64,000 nt of DNA from Hymenoscyphus infarciens (taxonomy: Eukaryota; Ascomycota; Leotiomycetes; Helotiales; Helotiaceae), in assembly GCA_001414345.1 (NCBI GenBank), contig LLCB01000086.1, positions 62,001 through 126,000 on the forward strand, given 5' to 3'. Under the pieces are notes generated by a model. It was given only the letters and a program-made list of their open reading frames with translations, searched no databases and was not told the origin of the DNA. Shown here piece by piece: positions 45,598 to 57,744 of the stretch. The stretch's first letter is position 1. Each line of letters begins with the position of its first letter. A program made the position numbers and the translations under genes.

Positions 45598-47510
45598 CTT
45601 CTCGGCCTGGCGGTCAGATCGACCAACCACGCCTTGCTGCTTCTGCCAGTTGAAGAAAACAGTCGCTCGTGGGAGGAGTCCGTCAGCAGCGTGCCACCGG
45701 GCGAGATTCTTCAGAAACGCAGCCAATTTGTTGGAGATCGGGGAGTTGGACAGCTTTGTCCCTGCGAAGGAAGATGAGGAGAAAGGAGAAAAGGAGAAAA
45801 GGAGAGAGAGCGCGAAGGAGGGAAAGGGAGCAGAAATTAGAGTGATGGCAGGCGTTTCGGACACATCAACAAATTCGCATATTACTTGCCCTGGGAGCTT
45901 GTCGTCTCAAGCTTCAGGATAAGGCGCCCCGCATTCCGCCCGGCCCCTGCAACAAACAACCACCACATGTTAAAATCAGAAGCACCCTTTTTGAAAACTC
46001 TGTTTTGTCAAATAAAGTGAGAGTGATATAGACGGGGTCTAAGGGTTATGAAACTTATGAGTTTACGAAATGATGAAACATTTATTGCCGTTAGGAACCA
46101 GTATCTTGTTGCTTTAAGCATCAGTGACGTAAGCGAGTCAGGAGTCGGTTGCCAGGATATTCCCCCAAGTTGGAACTGAACAAAGGGGAGCTATCAAAAT
46201 AATTTATGACATTTCAAACTCTACAATACTAGCGCGTTTCGGTTTGCTGATGCCTATGTAAAGACGAAGAGTTTACTAAAGTTAGCAAAATCCTGAAGTG
46301 ACTTTCGCACCCGTTAAGGTAATCTTGGCTCACGATGGACAATTGAAGCAGCAGTCAACTCTCGTTGCTAAGTTAATGCTCAAAACTTTCCAGATATTTA
46401 GAATAACTTGTACTTTAGATTGTTCCAAAAATTTAGAACAACGGGCGCTAGCTTAGCTCGCCATAGCCTGAAAAATCAAAATTTAAATGGCTGGCTTCTT
46501 TTTTTGAAGCAGCTATTACAATTAATCTTGGATTTTCCTAACCCACATAAGCTTTGTTTAAGCGTTCCCTTGAAGCTAGAACAATGGACGTCATTGAGTA
46601 TCGCTTTTCTTTTCTAATTTTCGGTTTAAAGCCCGGTAAAAGTGAAGCTGAATATATATCTTGTCAAAGATAGGTTTTATATGAATAGCATAATCACCAC
46701 GCTGCCTTTTAATTTCTACTCTTTCACGTTGTAACGGACTCATATTACTAAATAAACCAACGATTTGCCTTGCTCGCGAAATCGGACACCTTGTTACTTA
46801 CTACAAACAAAAGCGTATTATGAATATATTTTCGCTCGAACAACCGACTTAACATTCTGAAGGGGGGAGATATACTAACGTTACTCCCCGCAACTATCTT
46901 GTAGTGAGAAAAATCCTACATTCCAATGGCTTTAAGGGACTCAGAAGCCATGTAATATAATAGCACTTGAACTGGTTGAAGATTACCTATGTTTGTCTTT
47001 GATAACCTAAGAGGATTCAAACCCCCACAATTTACAGACGAGCTTTTCTAAACTCGGAAGCTCCAAAGCAGACGCTTAGAAGTATAGGGCGATAGACATA
47101 GAAATGGAGCGATGGTATCTTAGTAAAATAACAATACATAAAAGATGAATACAAGAACCGTTTTTTGGAGAGAATGTGCTTCGACATCACGGGTAAGCGA
47201 ATTACGGGGAGTGGTGTACGACAAATTTCTAAATTCAATACTACTTACTTTATGCAATAATTATGGGCGTTAAACAAAAGAGTAAACCATACGGCAACAA
47301 TAACCTCAAGTCCGCAATTCACTCGCAGACCATCCCGCATTCTATTCGCTAAGCAGCAAGTTGGCAGTTCTTGCAAAGGTGAACACGGCACTTGGAATCA
47401 AAAGAGTCATCTTCTGCAAACAGAATATATGACTCAACTTGTTCAATTACAAAAAGACCAAAAAAAGACCATCAACACCAAAAGATCCCATCCAAAAATA
47501 GAATAATTAT
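45598..47510. other. Intergenic region upstream of the DDHD gene
   Basis: 1.9 kb including the DDHD promoter. A small GGGGAG/CTCCCC inverted repeat lies near 46864-46890. No supportable gene. Confidence 0.45.
47494..47498 (-). terminator. Pol III oligo-T terminator of the tRNA
   Basis: Five T residues on the minus strand, 12 nt past the tRNA 3' end. Confidence 0.5.
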
Positions 47511-47610
47511 TACACTAGGGGGAATTCGAATCCCCGTCTCCTGCTAGTCTCGAAAGCCAATATCTGACAATGATGGGAAGCAGACAGGTTAACCACTACC
47601 ACACTAGTGT
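47511..47610 (-). tRNA. tRNA-Gly(CCC) with 28-nt intron
   Basis: Read on the minus strand from 47610: acceptor ACACTAG pairs fully with CTAGTGT (47518-47512). D arm TGGT/ACCT is 47601-47586. The anticodon stem TCTGC/GCAGG has a U-G end pair. Loop TTCCCA (47579-47574) puts CCC at 47577-47575. A 28-nt intron (about 47573-47546) sits after position 37, the canonical site. The T arm GGGGA/TCCCC has loop TTCGAAT. The mature length without the intron is 72 nt. A T5 run at 47498-47494 could end Pol III transcription. The first pair is A-U rather than the usual G-C, so a decayed copy is possible. Confidence 0.72.
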
Positions 47611-49300
47611 TATCAGAACCCTCTTATTTTATGCACAAAAAAGTATTATTCAAGCTCTTGAAAGAATTGAGTCAATATTGCCTTATTTACTTGAGAATTT
47701 ACTTTACTCCCGAAGATCTCCCATTTGGCAGGAGGAGGGGGGTAGGAACCTGAACTAGGTATTACTTCTTATTGTAACGGAAAGATCAAGAATCACTGTA
47801 ATACTTGTATCAAGTTTAGTGATTTCCTCAAGATACACAGTTAAATTCATCTGGGGTCAAGATATTTGTCGTTCAAGCTTTGTGTCTTGGAAATACAAAA
47901 CTCTCAAGGTGGGGAGTTCGAAAAAAGAGCGAGTTCATAAAGGCTGAAGTGTCAAGTAAGTCAATACGTGAGATTCGGAGCCTCTGTCAGGCAAGATGCA
48001 TTATCCAACGAGCGAGCTTAGCTGGTATTCCAACGTGTAAACTGGTAAGCTCGTTAGCGAGAAAGCCGTCAATAAAAGTAGTAAACCAACAAGTAGCAGT
48101 AAGCGAGTAAAATTAAAATTTCACCGCTCCTTCACCTTAGATTCTCCTACTCCCACGATCCAGGGATTCAAAGTCTCCAATATCGAAGAGTGGGGTTTAC
48201 TTCTCCTAACCTTTTTATATAATACACAATACCAGCGTTTAATATTTCCTAGCCGGATTAGTACTCCACCTTTCCTAACGCTTCTATCCGTGCCTTTCCT
48301 GACTTTTTTTTTTATATAGCTATCCTGCCTAATCATATCCTATCTAATTTTCAATTAATCCTTTCCTTTCTAATCTTAGATAGTCTTCTTCTATCCGAGC
48401 CTAGTATTAAGAACAGAAGAGGATAAGGTAAACAGGTTCGCGTAGTTTATTCATATAGTAATTTTAGTAATTTCGCTTTAGTAGACTACCTCCCGGTTAA
48501 CCTTTCCGTTCCTAGCCCTCCCTTTTAGCATTCCTAGCTAATCTAAGCCTTCTTTGACAATTCTCCCTCCTCTCCAATTATATCCTATAAGAGGAGTTAT
48601 TCTATCCTATTATATTCTAATAGAGCGGGGTATCCTTCCTTATTCTAATACTCAGGAGCGTTTAGGCGGGGAAATTTCAAACGCTGTATGATACTAAACC
48701 TCCCCCTGACTTCCTTCTTCTTCTCGTAAAATCTTGCAGTAAGAGATATATTACAGTTCTCCAAACACCAGAGCGATCAGATAATCTCAAACCAAAAGCA
48801 ATCGAAAAAAGGGGGTACAGGTACGTACCAACACGAGAGATAGGAAAGTGTCCGACATCACACCACACAAGCATAATACCAGAATACGAAACTCACCAAA
48901 ACGAGGAAATCTTCTCTCTTTTGAAAAAAAAAAAGCGAATATCATCATACAACATTGTACTAGCTACAAAAGAAGTCTCGAACACGATTCCCCTCACCGC
49001 CTCTCAATCACGAAAACATCTCATACCATTCATTACCTCACGCCAAACTTCCAAAACTCCAGAGTCCAGACAGCCACTCCCGAGTACTGAACGCACCTCA
49101 TCCACTCTCTTTACAACGTGTGCATGTCAGGCAAAATCATCAACCACAGAAGGTGTCTACGAAAAACACCAAGCACGTTCCCAACTGCTCCGGTTTCCTT
49201 GACTAACAAAGCACAAACACGCATGAGAAACATCCTGGGGGACAGCACGTACTAGGGCGGGTATTTTGGGAGTAGCGGGTCCGTGCGTAAGCATTATCTA
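47611..49300. other. Intergenic region, partly degenerate
   Basis: No gene. Near 48000-48110 it carries a few GTAAGC/AAGCCGTCAA motifs like those of the field at 25.6 kb. 48190-48640 is pyrimidine-rich and looks like mutated repeat DNA. Confidence 0.4.
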
Positions 49301-50858
49301 GCCTTAAAACACCACTAAAATAGACGAATTATATACTTTTTAAAATATTATTATTAAATAACTACACTTTATTTTTTCTTATATATATACCTACTAAGTA
49401 TATTAAGACTAAAGGTCGGTAGGCTCTATACTAAAAAACGAATTATAGAGAGATCCTGGTTACTTAAAGGACTATAATTATAGCCTCTTCGCTATCCTCT
49501 AAGAAGATAGAGCAACTCTACGAAAACGCTCCCCTTCTTAACTAACCTATTACTATATCTATAGTATAATATATTAGATCGTATACTTAAGAGAATATTA
49601 ATATAACTTAAACTAGAAGTATCTTACATACTCCTTTATAAGTAATTTCGAATAATATTAACCGACCTCGTCCTTCTCTAAACTCTATAAAGCTTACTCT
49701 TTATCTATAAAGACGAATAATCTCTTACGTTACTAAATCTTATAAGAACTAAAGAAAGACGGTTCCTACGCTTCTCTTTAAACTAGGCCTTACTAGAAAC
49801 GATAATAACTCTAAGAACCTTTCTAAATCGAGTTTTAAGTAAGTTATATACGACGGCGGTTACTCTTTTAAATAAGGAGCTTTTAAGCTAGAGTTAGACT
49901 ATAATCTATAAGACAAACATAAGCGCGTAGCTCGTATATTACTTAACATAGACCTCTTATAGATTATATTTATTAATATAGCTACGATTCGCCTTAAGCT
50001 AGAAGGCTCCGACGTATATTAGTATACTACTATAGAGTACTATAACGAGGACGTTAAGACTAAAATAGTAAAGGGCTTCTTAGATAGCTAGTTCTTTAGA
50101 GCTATATACCTAGACTAGCGATAAGGTTCTTTTCATATCTATAACACTAAGATAACTAAGGAAGTGGAGGCGGCTATAGTAGATCTAGTAGAAAGAAACT
50201 AGCTATATAGGCCTCTTTTATAAAGAGATTTCCTTAAATAAGAAGCTAAAAAGGAGAAGGTCTAGACTAAGAGAGGGCGGAGGTTTCTATTAAGAAGAGT
50301 AAGCTTTAAAGTTTACGAAAAGGCGAACTGATTTAGATGAGGAGATAGAAGTAAGAGAGGGGTTAACTAGTATTAGGTTATAGAGGGTTTCTTTAAACCG
50401 AAGCTTATTCTATATATAAAAGAGATAAAGAAGGAAGGATAGAGAAAGAATATATACTTAGCTATAAATAACGCTAGTCTATATGTTTATTAGGGTACTA
50501 AAGCTACTCTAAAATAGGCTAGTATTCCTCGCTTTCTTTACCTCTCTTAGTCTCTTAATCTTAATCTAATTAAAGCGATTTAGTATTATATAAGAAAGGA
50601 GCTTAGAAAGAGAAAAGTCCTTCTAAAGAATAGAAAAGAGATATAAGAGGCTTAGATTAAGAAGTGGAATAAGATACTATAAAGAGAGATAAATAATATA
50701 ATTAGATATATATAGGTTACTTATTAATAAGTTATTAATAATAATAGAGATAACTGCTTTTATAGATAATAGGAATAGCTTTATTTTTTATATATAACTA
50801 GCGTCTAGAGTCTAAAATGTATATAGTAGTAAATTAGTATAGGGGTGATTTTTTAGCC
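49301..50858 (+). mobile_element. RIP-inactivated Tc1/mariner element, 1558 bp
   Basis: Diverged inverted termini: GCCTTAAAACACCACTAAAA at the left and, inward from the right, GGCTAAAAAATCACCCCTAT. TA is at both borders (49299-49300, 50859-50860). On the + strand about 50370-50690 still translates, through several stops, to a degraded transposase C terminus: a FFKPKLILYIKEIKKEG part, then NNASLYVY and a LNLNLIKAI segment where functional relatives have the SPDLNPIE motif. Stops are TAG/TAA where CAG/CAA would be expected, matching RIP. Length fits a complete single-ORF mariner. It is inactive. Confidence 0.7.
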
Positions 50859-51724
50859 TAAGCGAGCCCAGCATGCTCCACTCCGCACTGATACACCTAA
50901 AATACCCGACCGTGTAGATGCATGGACGATGCCGTAACGGAAACCAAAGGGCCCGCATGGTGGCTGTCCTAGCGTCATGTTGGAGAATGCGGGGAAGGCG
51001 GAATATCCTCCCAGGCTTCCAGGTTGGCTTGGCTTCTGCTTCTTCCAGTGGCTTGGAGAGGGTTTCCAGACCACATAGTGTTCGAGTCTCGAAGCTGGCC
51101 CTGGACGACGAAGTCAAAGCAGGTAAACATCATGAAGCACATTTCATAGTAGTAAAGGACCCATCAGGCTTGTAGGGACACACTTGTATTAATAATTCCG
51201 TCCCGCTATTCGCTATGCCACCTAGATAGCCACCCCCCTAAATAAAATAGTACAAAAAAGTTCAAGTAAAAGAAGAACTCCGGGTATCTTTTGGGTATCG
51301 ATAAGAAAATGTAAAAATCACCAAGACAAAGAAGAGGAATCTAGAGTCATGCCAGCCAGATATCCCAAACTATTTTGTCCTGAGGTCCCAATGTGTTTTT
51401 CCCGCCTGTAAAAAAAAAGAAGACAACCAAATAATGTTGCAGAACGCCGTGTGCAAATGCTTTTTTTCTCTCCCCGAGTTTCGTATTGCGCCGTAAAGGA
51501 AGTGGTATGAAGAGATGAGAGTCGTTGTTATCGTTTGTTTTGGGAAGAATTGGAAATTAAACGGGAGTCAGAACCAGCCCGCTATTCCGCCGCATGAAAT
51601 ATGATAGCAACCAAGATAATGTGCCGTGTAAAGTAAACAGAGACGGACGCCGAGTCGCTAAAGCCGTATTACAGAAAGCCGCATAACAGGAGATATTGTG
51701 AAAGTTCAAGAAAGAGAAGTGCCT
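50859..51724. other. Intergenic region
   Basis: 3' flank of the DUF3602 gene with normal composition. The short ORFs on both strands at 50812-51175 have no family match. Confidence 0.4.
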
Positions 51725-52153
51725 CTATCGACGATCGAATGTGTGGCTAAGGCGTCTGAGGAAACCAGAGCGGTCGCTGCCTGCTGAAGAGGTAGAGTCT
51801 TTGCGAGAGCTTGAGACGGTGGGAGAAGAAGTCCAGTTTCCAGCTCCTCCTCGTCCGACGTGCCGGACTGCTCCGTTCTTGTCCATCTGCTCGCGGGTTT
51901 GTTGGCGCTCAAGCTCTTCGTCGAAGGAGAAGATGGCTCGCTCAGTGGTGTTGTGGATGTTTCCTGCTCCTCCTCTGCCACTGCTGAATTTGTTGCTGGT
52001 TTGAGGAAGACCTTGCTCAAAGTGCGAGGCTGGGCCTGAAGCAATTGTGCTCTTGGTGGTCTTTGGAGTCTTGAAGGCATTGCCGGCTCCTCCTCGTCCA
52101 GAGTAAGCGTACTTTTGAACGGTTGGGTGTGGCTCGATGATGGAGTAAGGCAT
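51725..52153 (-). CDS. DUF3602 protein (Par32-like), 142 aa
   Basis: Intronless. The diagnostic motif GRGGAGN occurs three times (residues 19-25, 59-65, 100-106), spaced about 40 residues, with FSFDEELERQQ between the second and third. The family (DUF3602) includes yeast Par32, a phosphoprotein that binds and inhibits Mep ammonium permeases under TORC1/Npr1 control. The C terminus is Ser-rich (SSSRKDSTSSAGSDRSG) and may be phosphorylated. It starts MPYSIIEPHP, a good start for this family. Fungal copies are often stress- or conidiation-linked. Function here is inferred from the motif only. Confidence 0.9.
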   Translation of the reverse strand: MPYSIIEPHPTVQKYAYSGRGGAGNAFKTPKTTKSTIASGPASHFEQGLPQTSNKFSSGRGGAGNIHNTTERAIFSFDEELERQQTREQMDKNGAVRHVGRGGAGNWTSSPTVSSSRKDSTSSAGSDRSGFLRRLSHTFDRR

Positions 52154-53721
52154 TGTGAATGAGGTTGTCTGGTTAATTGAAAGTGAGGAAGTAAGAAGTG
52201 GTGGTTTGATTGTAAATGTGAAGGCAGACTGTGATGTTATTGCTAGATGATAAGTGAATTGATGAAAGGGTTTAGCAGTGAGAAGGAGCGTGTCCTCTTA
52301 TACCTGTAGTGGCCATTAATAACGTGGAGTCATGGGGAAATTTCACGATGTTGGATCTTTGTTACGGACGACCGTGGATTCATCGGGTCCTGCACCTGCC
52401 TCGCCTGGTCAGACTTGAACAGGAGTGCGCGTGCGGGTTTGGTTCCTAAGGACGCTAAATGACACCGTGGAGCGATCTCTGTGTGCTGAGTGGATGAGCG
52501 ATGGAAGAGCGGGGGAAGCCAAGAGAAACGATTAAGTAACAGCTTTCGTTCCCAGGCTCACTCGGACGGTCACGTTCACGCCTTCTGGCCTATTTTGAAT
52601 TTCCTGGGGGTAATGGATATGTAAACGGGCTGCCATTGCTGCAGGAAAATTTGCATTCGGTTTCATGACACCTTCCGCCCACCAGTTGACTGACAACCCC
52701 TCTCACCATGGCATTAATAACATTAATTCCAGGCGTAGCCAAAACGTGCTCTGTGTAATCAAAGGCATCATTTGCCTTGTCGGTGAGTCGGTGTTGAATT
52801 GATTTTCCTCATGACGCAAGCGCACGACTTTCACCTCTTGAAGCCTCACTCATCCGGGCAAAGCCATGGATGAGGCAACCCGTGTAAACGACAACATCAT
52901 AATTACCGAACAATGTTTGTATAACCAAGATTCAAAAACACCTGCAGAAAACTCTGCTAGACCCGACCTGTCATCGATCATGCTTGATATTCAGGTACTG
53001 TATTGTATCACTGCAGTGACCCGACGTTAGCCACGGCGGGAGGCTCTGTGTGAGGTCCTCCTGATGCATTTCTCTGGGGAAAGTTCCCTCGGGCGTGCAC
53101 CGCTCCGTTTGGTCCACAAAATAAAAAATAGACGCTCAAATTTTCCATGCTAGTCCGGAAGGGAAGATTTCCCTCTGCCCTACGAGTTTTATTGTTTTAT
53201 TTGCTTCCCCGCATTATGATTATGGATGGCTGACACCCGGACGATTTATTGAATTCGCTTGCAGCTCTCAACTCGCAGCTCATTTTGGAGCGGTGAACAA
53301 GGTCAATGAATGGTAAGAGAATTCTCGACCGGACGAAGACTTCCAGCCAACTCGTAAGCCGTGGTGGCTTCTATGGAAACTTCCGAGGCGAAAGCCGAAA
53401 GAATTGTCTTCCAGCTTCAAATCCAATGGCAGGATTTGGCGCCGAGCTTGTCGTGATACACGTAGAGTCGACACTTGTCTGGCCCAAAAATCTTTTCTTT
53501 TGCAAGGCCCAAAAACATAATTCGAAAAGGAAGAGTCTGATAGCCACTTGACTACTCGAGTATTAACTTGGGAAAGGGACCACGCTAAAATCACAGGTAG
53601 GTAAGGTACTGCTTGGTGCCATTCACAAAGCACGAATCGGAGCGGAGTAAAATTGTTCCTTGACTATCTTTCAAGGGTTGCACCAGTCAGTCAGTGTTGG
53701 CGCAATCCTCAAATCCACACC
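52154..53721. other. Divergent promoter region, DUF3602 / YwbE-like
   Basis: 1.57 kb without a gene. Several stress-type short motifs cannot be judged by eye. Nothing else seen. Confidence 0.45.
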
Positions 53722-54387
53722 ATGAACTCTTCTCGACACGCAAACCGTGACCGCGGTCAATCCTCCCAACGAGGTAGAGGTCGTGGTGGTCGTCGCGCAG
53801 GCGGCTTCAACGACAGACGCGATTCACATCCGGTCCCAAGCATACGACAAGTCGTCCCTGGAGCACCCGTCTCAATCGTCTTGAAAATCGACCAAGGAAG
53901 TGGCCGAGAGGTTCAAGGAACTGCTGCCGATATCCTGACTTCAGGAAATCACCCAAGAGGTATCAAGGTGCGCCTTCAGGATGGGAGAGTCGGTCGGGTA
54001 CAACGAATGGTCAGTGAGGAGGAGGCAGCAGTAGCATCTGCGGGGTTGAACGGCTTGGGGAGGAATGGCGAGAGTGAAAGAGTTGGCAGTCAAGCGACGG
54101 TTGGATCGAGAGCAGCTTCTGCACCTAAACATGGCGACTTTCGTCTGGACGCTCCGGACGAACCGCCAGCTGCTGAGTTGTCTCTTTCGGACTACGTTGT
54201 TGTTAAAACAAAGCCGGCCAAGAAAGGAAAAGGGAAGAAGCAAACTGAGCCTGCGAGTGATCAAATCCCAGAGCCAGAGGTCGAGGCGGAATCCGTACCC
54301 TCAACAACAAGCACATGCCCGGTATGTGGGGAATTCGAGGGCGATGAAGCAGCGGTAGCACACCATGTCAGCGAACACTTTGACTGA
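53722..54387 (+). CDS. YwbE-domain (DUF2196) protein with C-terminal zinc finger, 221 aa
   Basis: Single exon starting at ATG 53722 (CACCATGAAC context); the frame is open earlier but without family sequence. Residues 11-32 form an RG-rich tail (RGRGRGGRR) that may bind RNA. Residues 47-97 are a YwbE/DUF2196 domain: PVSIVLKIDQGSGREVQG, then HPRGIKVRLQDGRVGRVQRM. The middle is low-complexity with a Lys-rich patch (KPAKKGKGKK). The C terminus holds C199-x2-C202-x12-H215-x3-H219, a C2H2/UBZ4-like finger (CPVCGEFEGDE...HHVSEHFD). Bacterial YwbE proteins are about 65 residues and lack the extra parts. Function unknown; an RNA or ubiquitin link is inference. Confidence 0.88.
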   Translation: MNSSRHANRDRGQSSQRGRGRGGRRAGGFNDRRDSHPVPSIRQVVPGAPVSIVLKIDQGSGREVQGTAADILTSGNHPRGIKVRLQDGRVGRVQRMVSEEEAAVASAGLNGLGRNGESERVGSQATVGSRAASAPKHGDFRLDAPDEPPAAELSLSDYVVVKTKPAKKGKGKKQTEPASDQIPEPEVEAESVPSTTSTCPVCGEFEGDEAAVAHHVSEHFD

Positions 54388-55511
54388 AGGCAACATCTTC
54401 TAGGTATTCAATGAAGTCCCTCACTCCCATCATACTCTGGCAAGATGATTTAATCAAGAACGCAAGGCCTATAGTTTTGCTTTCCCCCCGCGACTCGTTT
54501 TCAAAAACAAAAAAGTGTGTATATGAATGCAAGGGAATCCGAGAGGGGTTTTATACTCGGCCCTGGTCCTGTCCTGATTGGGAGGTGGGTTGGGAGGAGG
54601 TCGTTCCTTCACTTCTCTCGACGCCCATCCACCACAATCGAAACAAGAGGGAAAAAGGGTTCAAGCCCGGGTCTTGAAAGCATCAATCCGGAATTTCTCT
54701 CCAGCCAAGTGGAAGAGGGGAGTTCTCTCTCTCAGTTTCTGTATTGCACGAATGTGTTGAGCCTTAGAGGCACCAGCAGCAGTCAAATACCGACGGTTTT
54801 GAGAACCGAGGCATTCCCTTGTCGGTCTAGCATTGCTCTTATTCAAGTCTCGAGGCACTCCTTATCTTTCGTGCATTTCATGTAATACAGACCAGATCCT
54901 AAAAATCCCTCTTATTGGCGGGCACCTTTTCTATGCTATCTATTATTTAATTTGTGATTGTGATTTTCAAATGGCTGATAAAACTGAGCCCAAAGCCAAC
55001 TTTTCCCCTATGAGAGCGGCCCATGGTTAAAAACACCGAAGCAATGTATCAAATCTCGGGCTGCAACAAGAAAATCGTCTTCCCTTACTCCTTTTCCTTC
55101 CTCTGTCGTCTCCTCTAGCTTCCAAGCAACAAAGGACTTGTAGTACTTGGCGGCGGACAACATCACCAGCCAACAACATTTTGCTACCCCTCAAACCAAC
55201 AGTCCAATTGCCAGGAGTACGTGGGAGTCTCAATACGACCTCGCTCTTCAGCAACCCACCGGGAAAATTGCTAATTAATAGACCCAATGCCGTCCTTTTA
55301 TTTCCAAGAAGCTCGACGTGGGACGTTGAATCATCTTTTTTATTTCGACCTACTTTTTAATCTTTTAGCTGTGAATGTAACTCGAACGCATTCTTATTCA
55401 GTCTGTTACATTCTTACCTACCTTATACTTTTCTCTGTTGACAGCATATTTTTCTCATCTCCAAGTTTCGACAATTTTCAGACGGCAGGAGCGGTGGAGC
55501 GAGTCTCCAAG
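54388..55511. other. Intergenic region upstream of the MFS gene
   Basis: 1.1 kb containing the 3' UTR of the YwbE-like gene and the MFS promoter. No supportable gene; the frame upstream of the MFS start is open in places but shows no domain. Confidence 0.45.
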
Positions 55512-57744
55512 ATGCCACTCCATGAAAGGGAAAGAGCGCCCTACCTCTACAGCAATGGCTCATCCGGGAGATCAACATCCCGACGTCAACAACAACACTG
55601 GCCTTCAAGTTCCGGCTCTACCTTGAGAAGACCCATTCGAAGAAATCTCGCCCTCGATGTCGAAGAAACCATGGCTGAAGTCTTTGGTGAACAAGACCCG
55701 GAGGGAAGACCACGACATTTCAAAAATGCCTTCGAAGAAGTTATCTTTGTGTTCACCGTTATGATGGCCACCGCTGCAACGACCTTTCTCCAAGGCGTGA
55801 CAGTCATCAACACAGCTGCAATTGGCACAAACCTCAATATGAGTCCTTCACAGATAACGTGGATAGCTGCATCCATTGGGTAAGTTTTCTTTCCCACTCT
55901 CGGTAGCAATTGTCTAACAATTTGCAGACTGGGCAGCGGTTCCTTCATGCTATTTTTTGGAAAGACTGCAGACCTCTTCGGCCGGAAAACACAACTTCTC
56001 CTAGGACTGGCTTTTCTAGGATTCATCTCGCTCTTGGCTGCCTTCGCTCCGAATGCTATGGCTCTCGATGTAATTTGTGGTTTCTTGGGAGTCGGAACCG
56101 CAATCATCTCCCCTCCTGCTATCGGCACACTCTTCGCAGCGTACCCAGAAGGAAGACGGAGAAATAAAGCAACTGGTGCGTTGGGGGCTGGAAACCCATT
56201 GGGATTTGTGCTAGGGAGTATGTCATCGGGACTTGCTACGAAAATATGGGACTGGAGAGCTTCATTCATCGTTATTTCGATTTTCTTTTTCGTCATGACG
56301 GCAGTGACTATCTGGACGATGCCTTCAGTTCCACGGATCGGAAATGCACAGGAGATGATGAAATCGTTTGATTATGTCGGCACGGTACTCACAATAATAG
56401 GCGTAGCTCTCTTTTCTGCTGCATTGACGTAAGTCTTCCCAAGGGTCTGGGGCTCTTGATACGTGCTAAAACATTCACAGCCAAGGTCCAGAATTGGGCT
56501 GGAAATCTCCTCAGACGATCGTCACACTGATTCTCGGCGTTCTATTCATGTGTGGGTTTGCTTGGTGGGAGAATATTCACGCCCATCCGCTTCTCGACCC
56601 CTCGGTCTGGAAAAATACCAATTTTACACTGTGCGTTCTTTGCACAATGTTCGGTTATAGTAAGCAAGCCCTCTTCCACAACTAGCCCCATGGGCCTCCT
56701 CCCTGGAGCTTTTCTGGGTTTGAGATTTGCTTTCTGATCAAAGAAAGATAAAATCTAACTTTGCTCTTTCAGTGTCCTTCGTCACCAACCAATTTTGGAT
56801 ACCATTATATATGCAAGAGGTTCAACACTTACCACCACTCAACATTGCTGTCCGCATGCTGCCTCAAGCATTGGCAAGTCTCGCATGGAGCTATATAGGA
56901 CAAGCACTGGTGTGCCGACTTCCAGGTAGAACAATAATGGCCATTGGCGGGATTGCCTATCTCGTCGGAGCTTTACTTCTGCTCTTCATTCGTCCAGAAA
57001 CCTCATATTGGAAGTTTTTATTTCCGGCAATGGTATTTACAGTGGTTGGAGCGGATTTTCAGTTCATCGTGGCCAATGTTTGTTCCTCCTTCTCATTAAC
57101 CAATATAAATATATGTGCAAGACCTCCTGAATCAGTGCTGACGGCTTGTATAGTTGTACGTTGCAAAGCAAATGCCAGATCAATCATCTCTCGCCGCGGG
57201 AGTTATTCAAACTGCATACCGCCTTTCGGTCTCTGTTGGACTCGGTATTACGACAGCCATATATGGTTCAACACAAAAGACACCATTGGGAAGCAGCGAT
57301 GTCACATTCCCCTTTGAACGTGCCTATCTAGGCGGCATTGCATTCGCCGGCTTCAGCCTCCTCTTCATCCCATTCATGCAACTCGACAAACAAGGAAGAG
57401 GAGATTCCAAACCGCCTATGACAAGCACAACTCTCTTTGATAGCGAAACACAAGAATCCCTACCACGATCCGCAGGCGAATACCGCGGTGGTGTCAGCGA
57501 CGAGGGAGACCCAAGTCTTACTACGAAAGCTAGTCAGAGCACACTCGGGAGCGCGGCCACATATGGAAGTGAGGCTACTTATTTTGATAGGTGGAGTTGG
57601 GAGAATAACCCGTTTTGGCCTCCTAGACCCGGGGAATACCATTGCCATGATGGGGCTTCGGAGATACTTTATGAGGTTTGTGTTAAATGTCTTGAAGAGA
57701 GACGGGTTATTCTTCCGGTGAGACATCCTGGGGAGGAGAGGTAG
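55512..57744 (+). CDS. MFS drug:H+ antiporter, DHA2/Atr1-like, 647 aa
   Basis: Five exons: 55512-55879, 55928-56428, 56481-56659, 56773-57077, 57154-57744; total 1944 nt. Plasma- or vacuolar-membrane exporter of the 14-TM DHA2 group; it resembles yeast Atr1/YMR279C, involved in aminotriazole and boron resistance. The cytosolic N terminus is about 70 residues. Motif A between TM2 and TM3 is GKTADLFGRK (134-143). Hydrophobic helices follow (e.g. ASFIVISIFFFVMTAVTIW, AYLGGIAFAGFSLLFIPF). The C-terminal tail of about 125 residues is hydrophilic, with a W-rich WSWENNPFWPPRPGEYHCH and three Cys (C-x-x-C-like pattern VCVKCLEERR), which is unusual. Substrate unknown. Confidence 0.9.
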
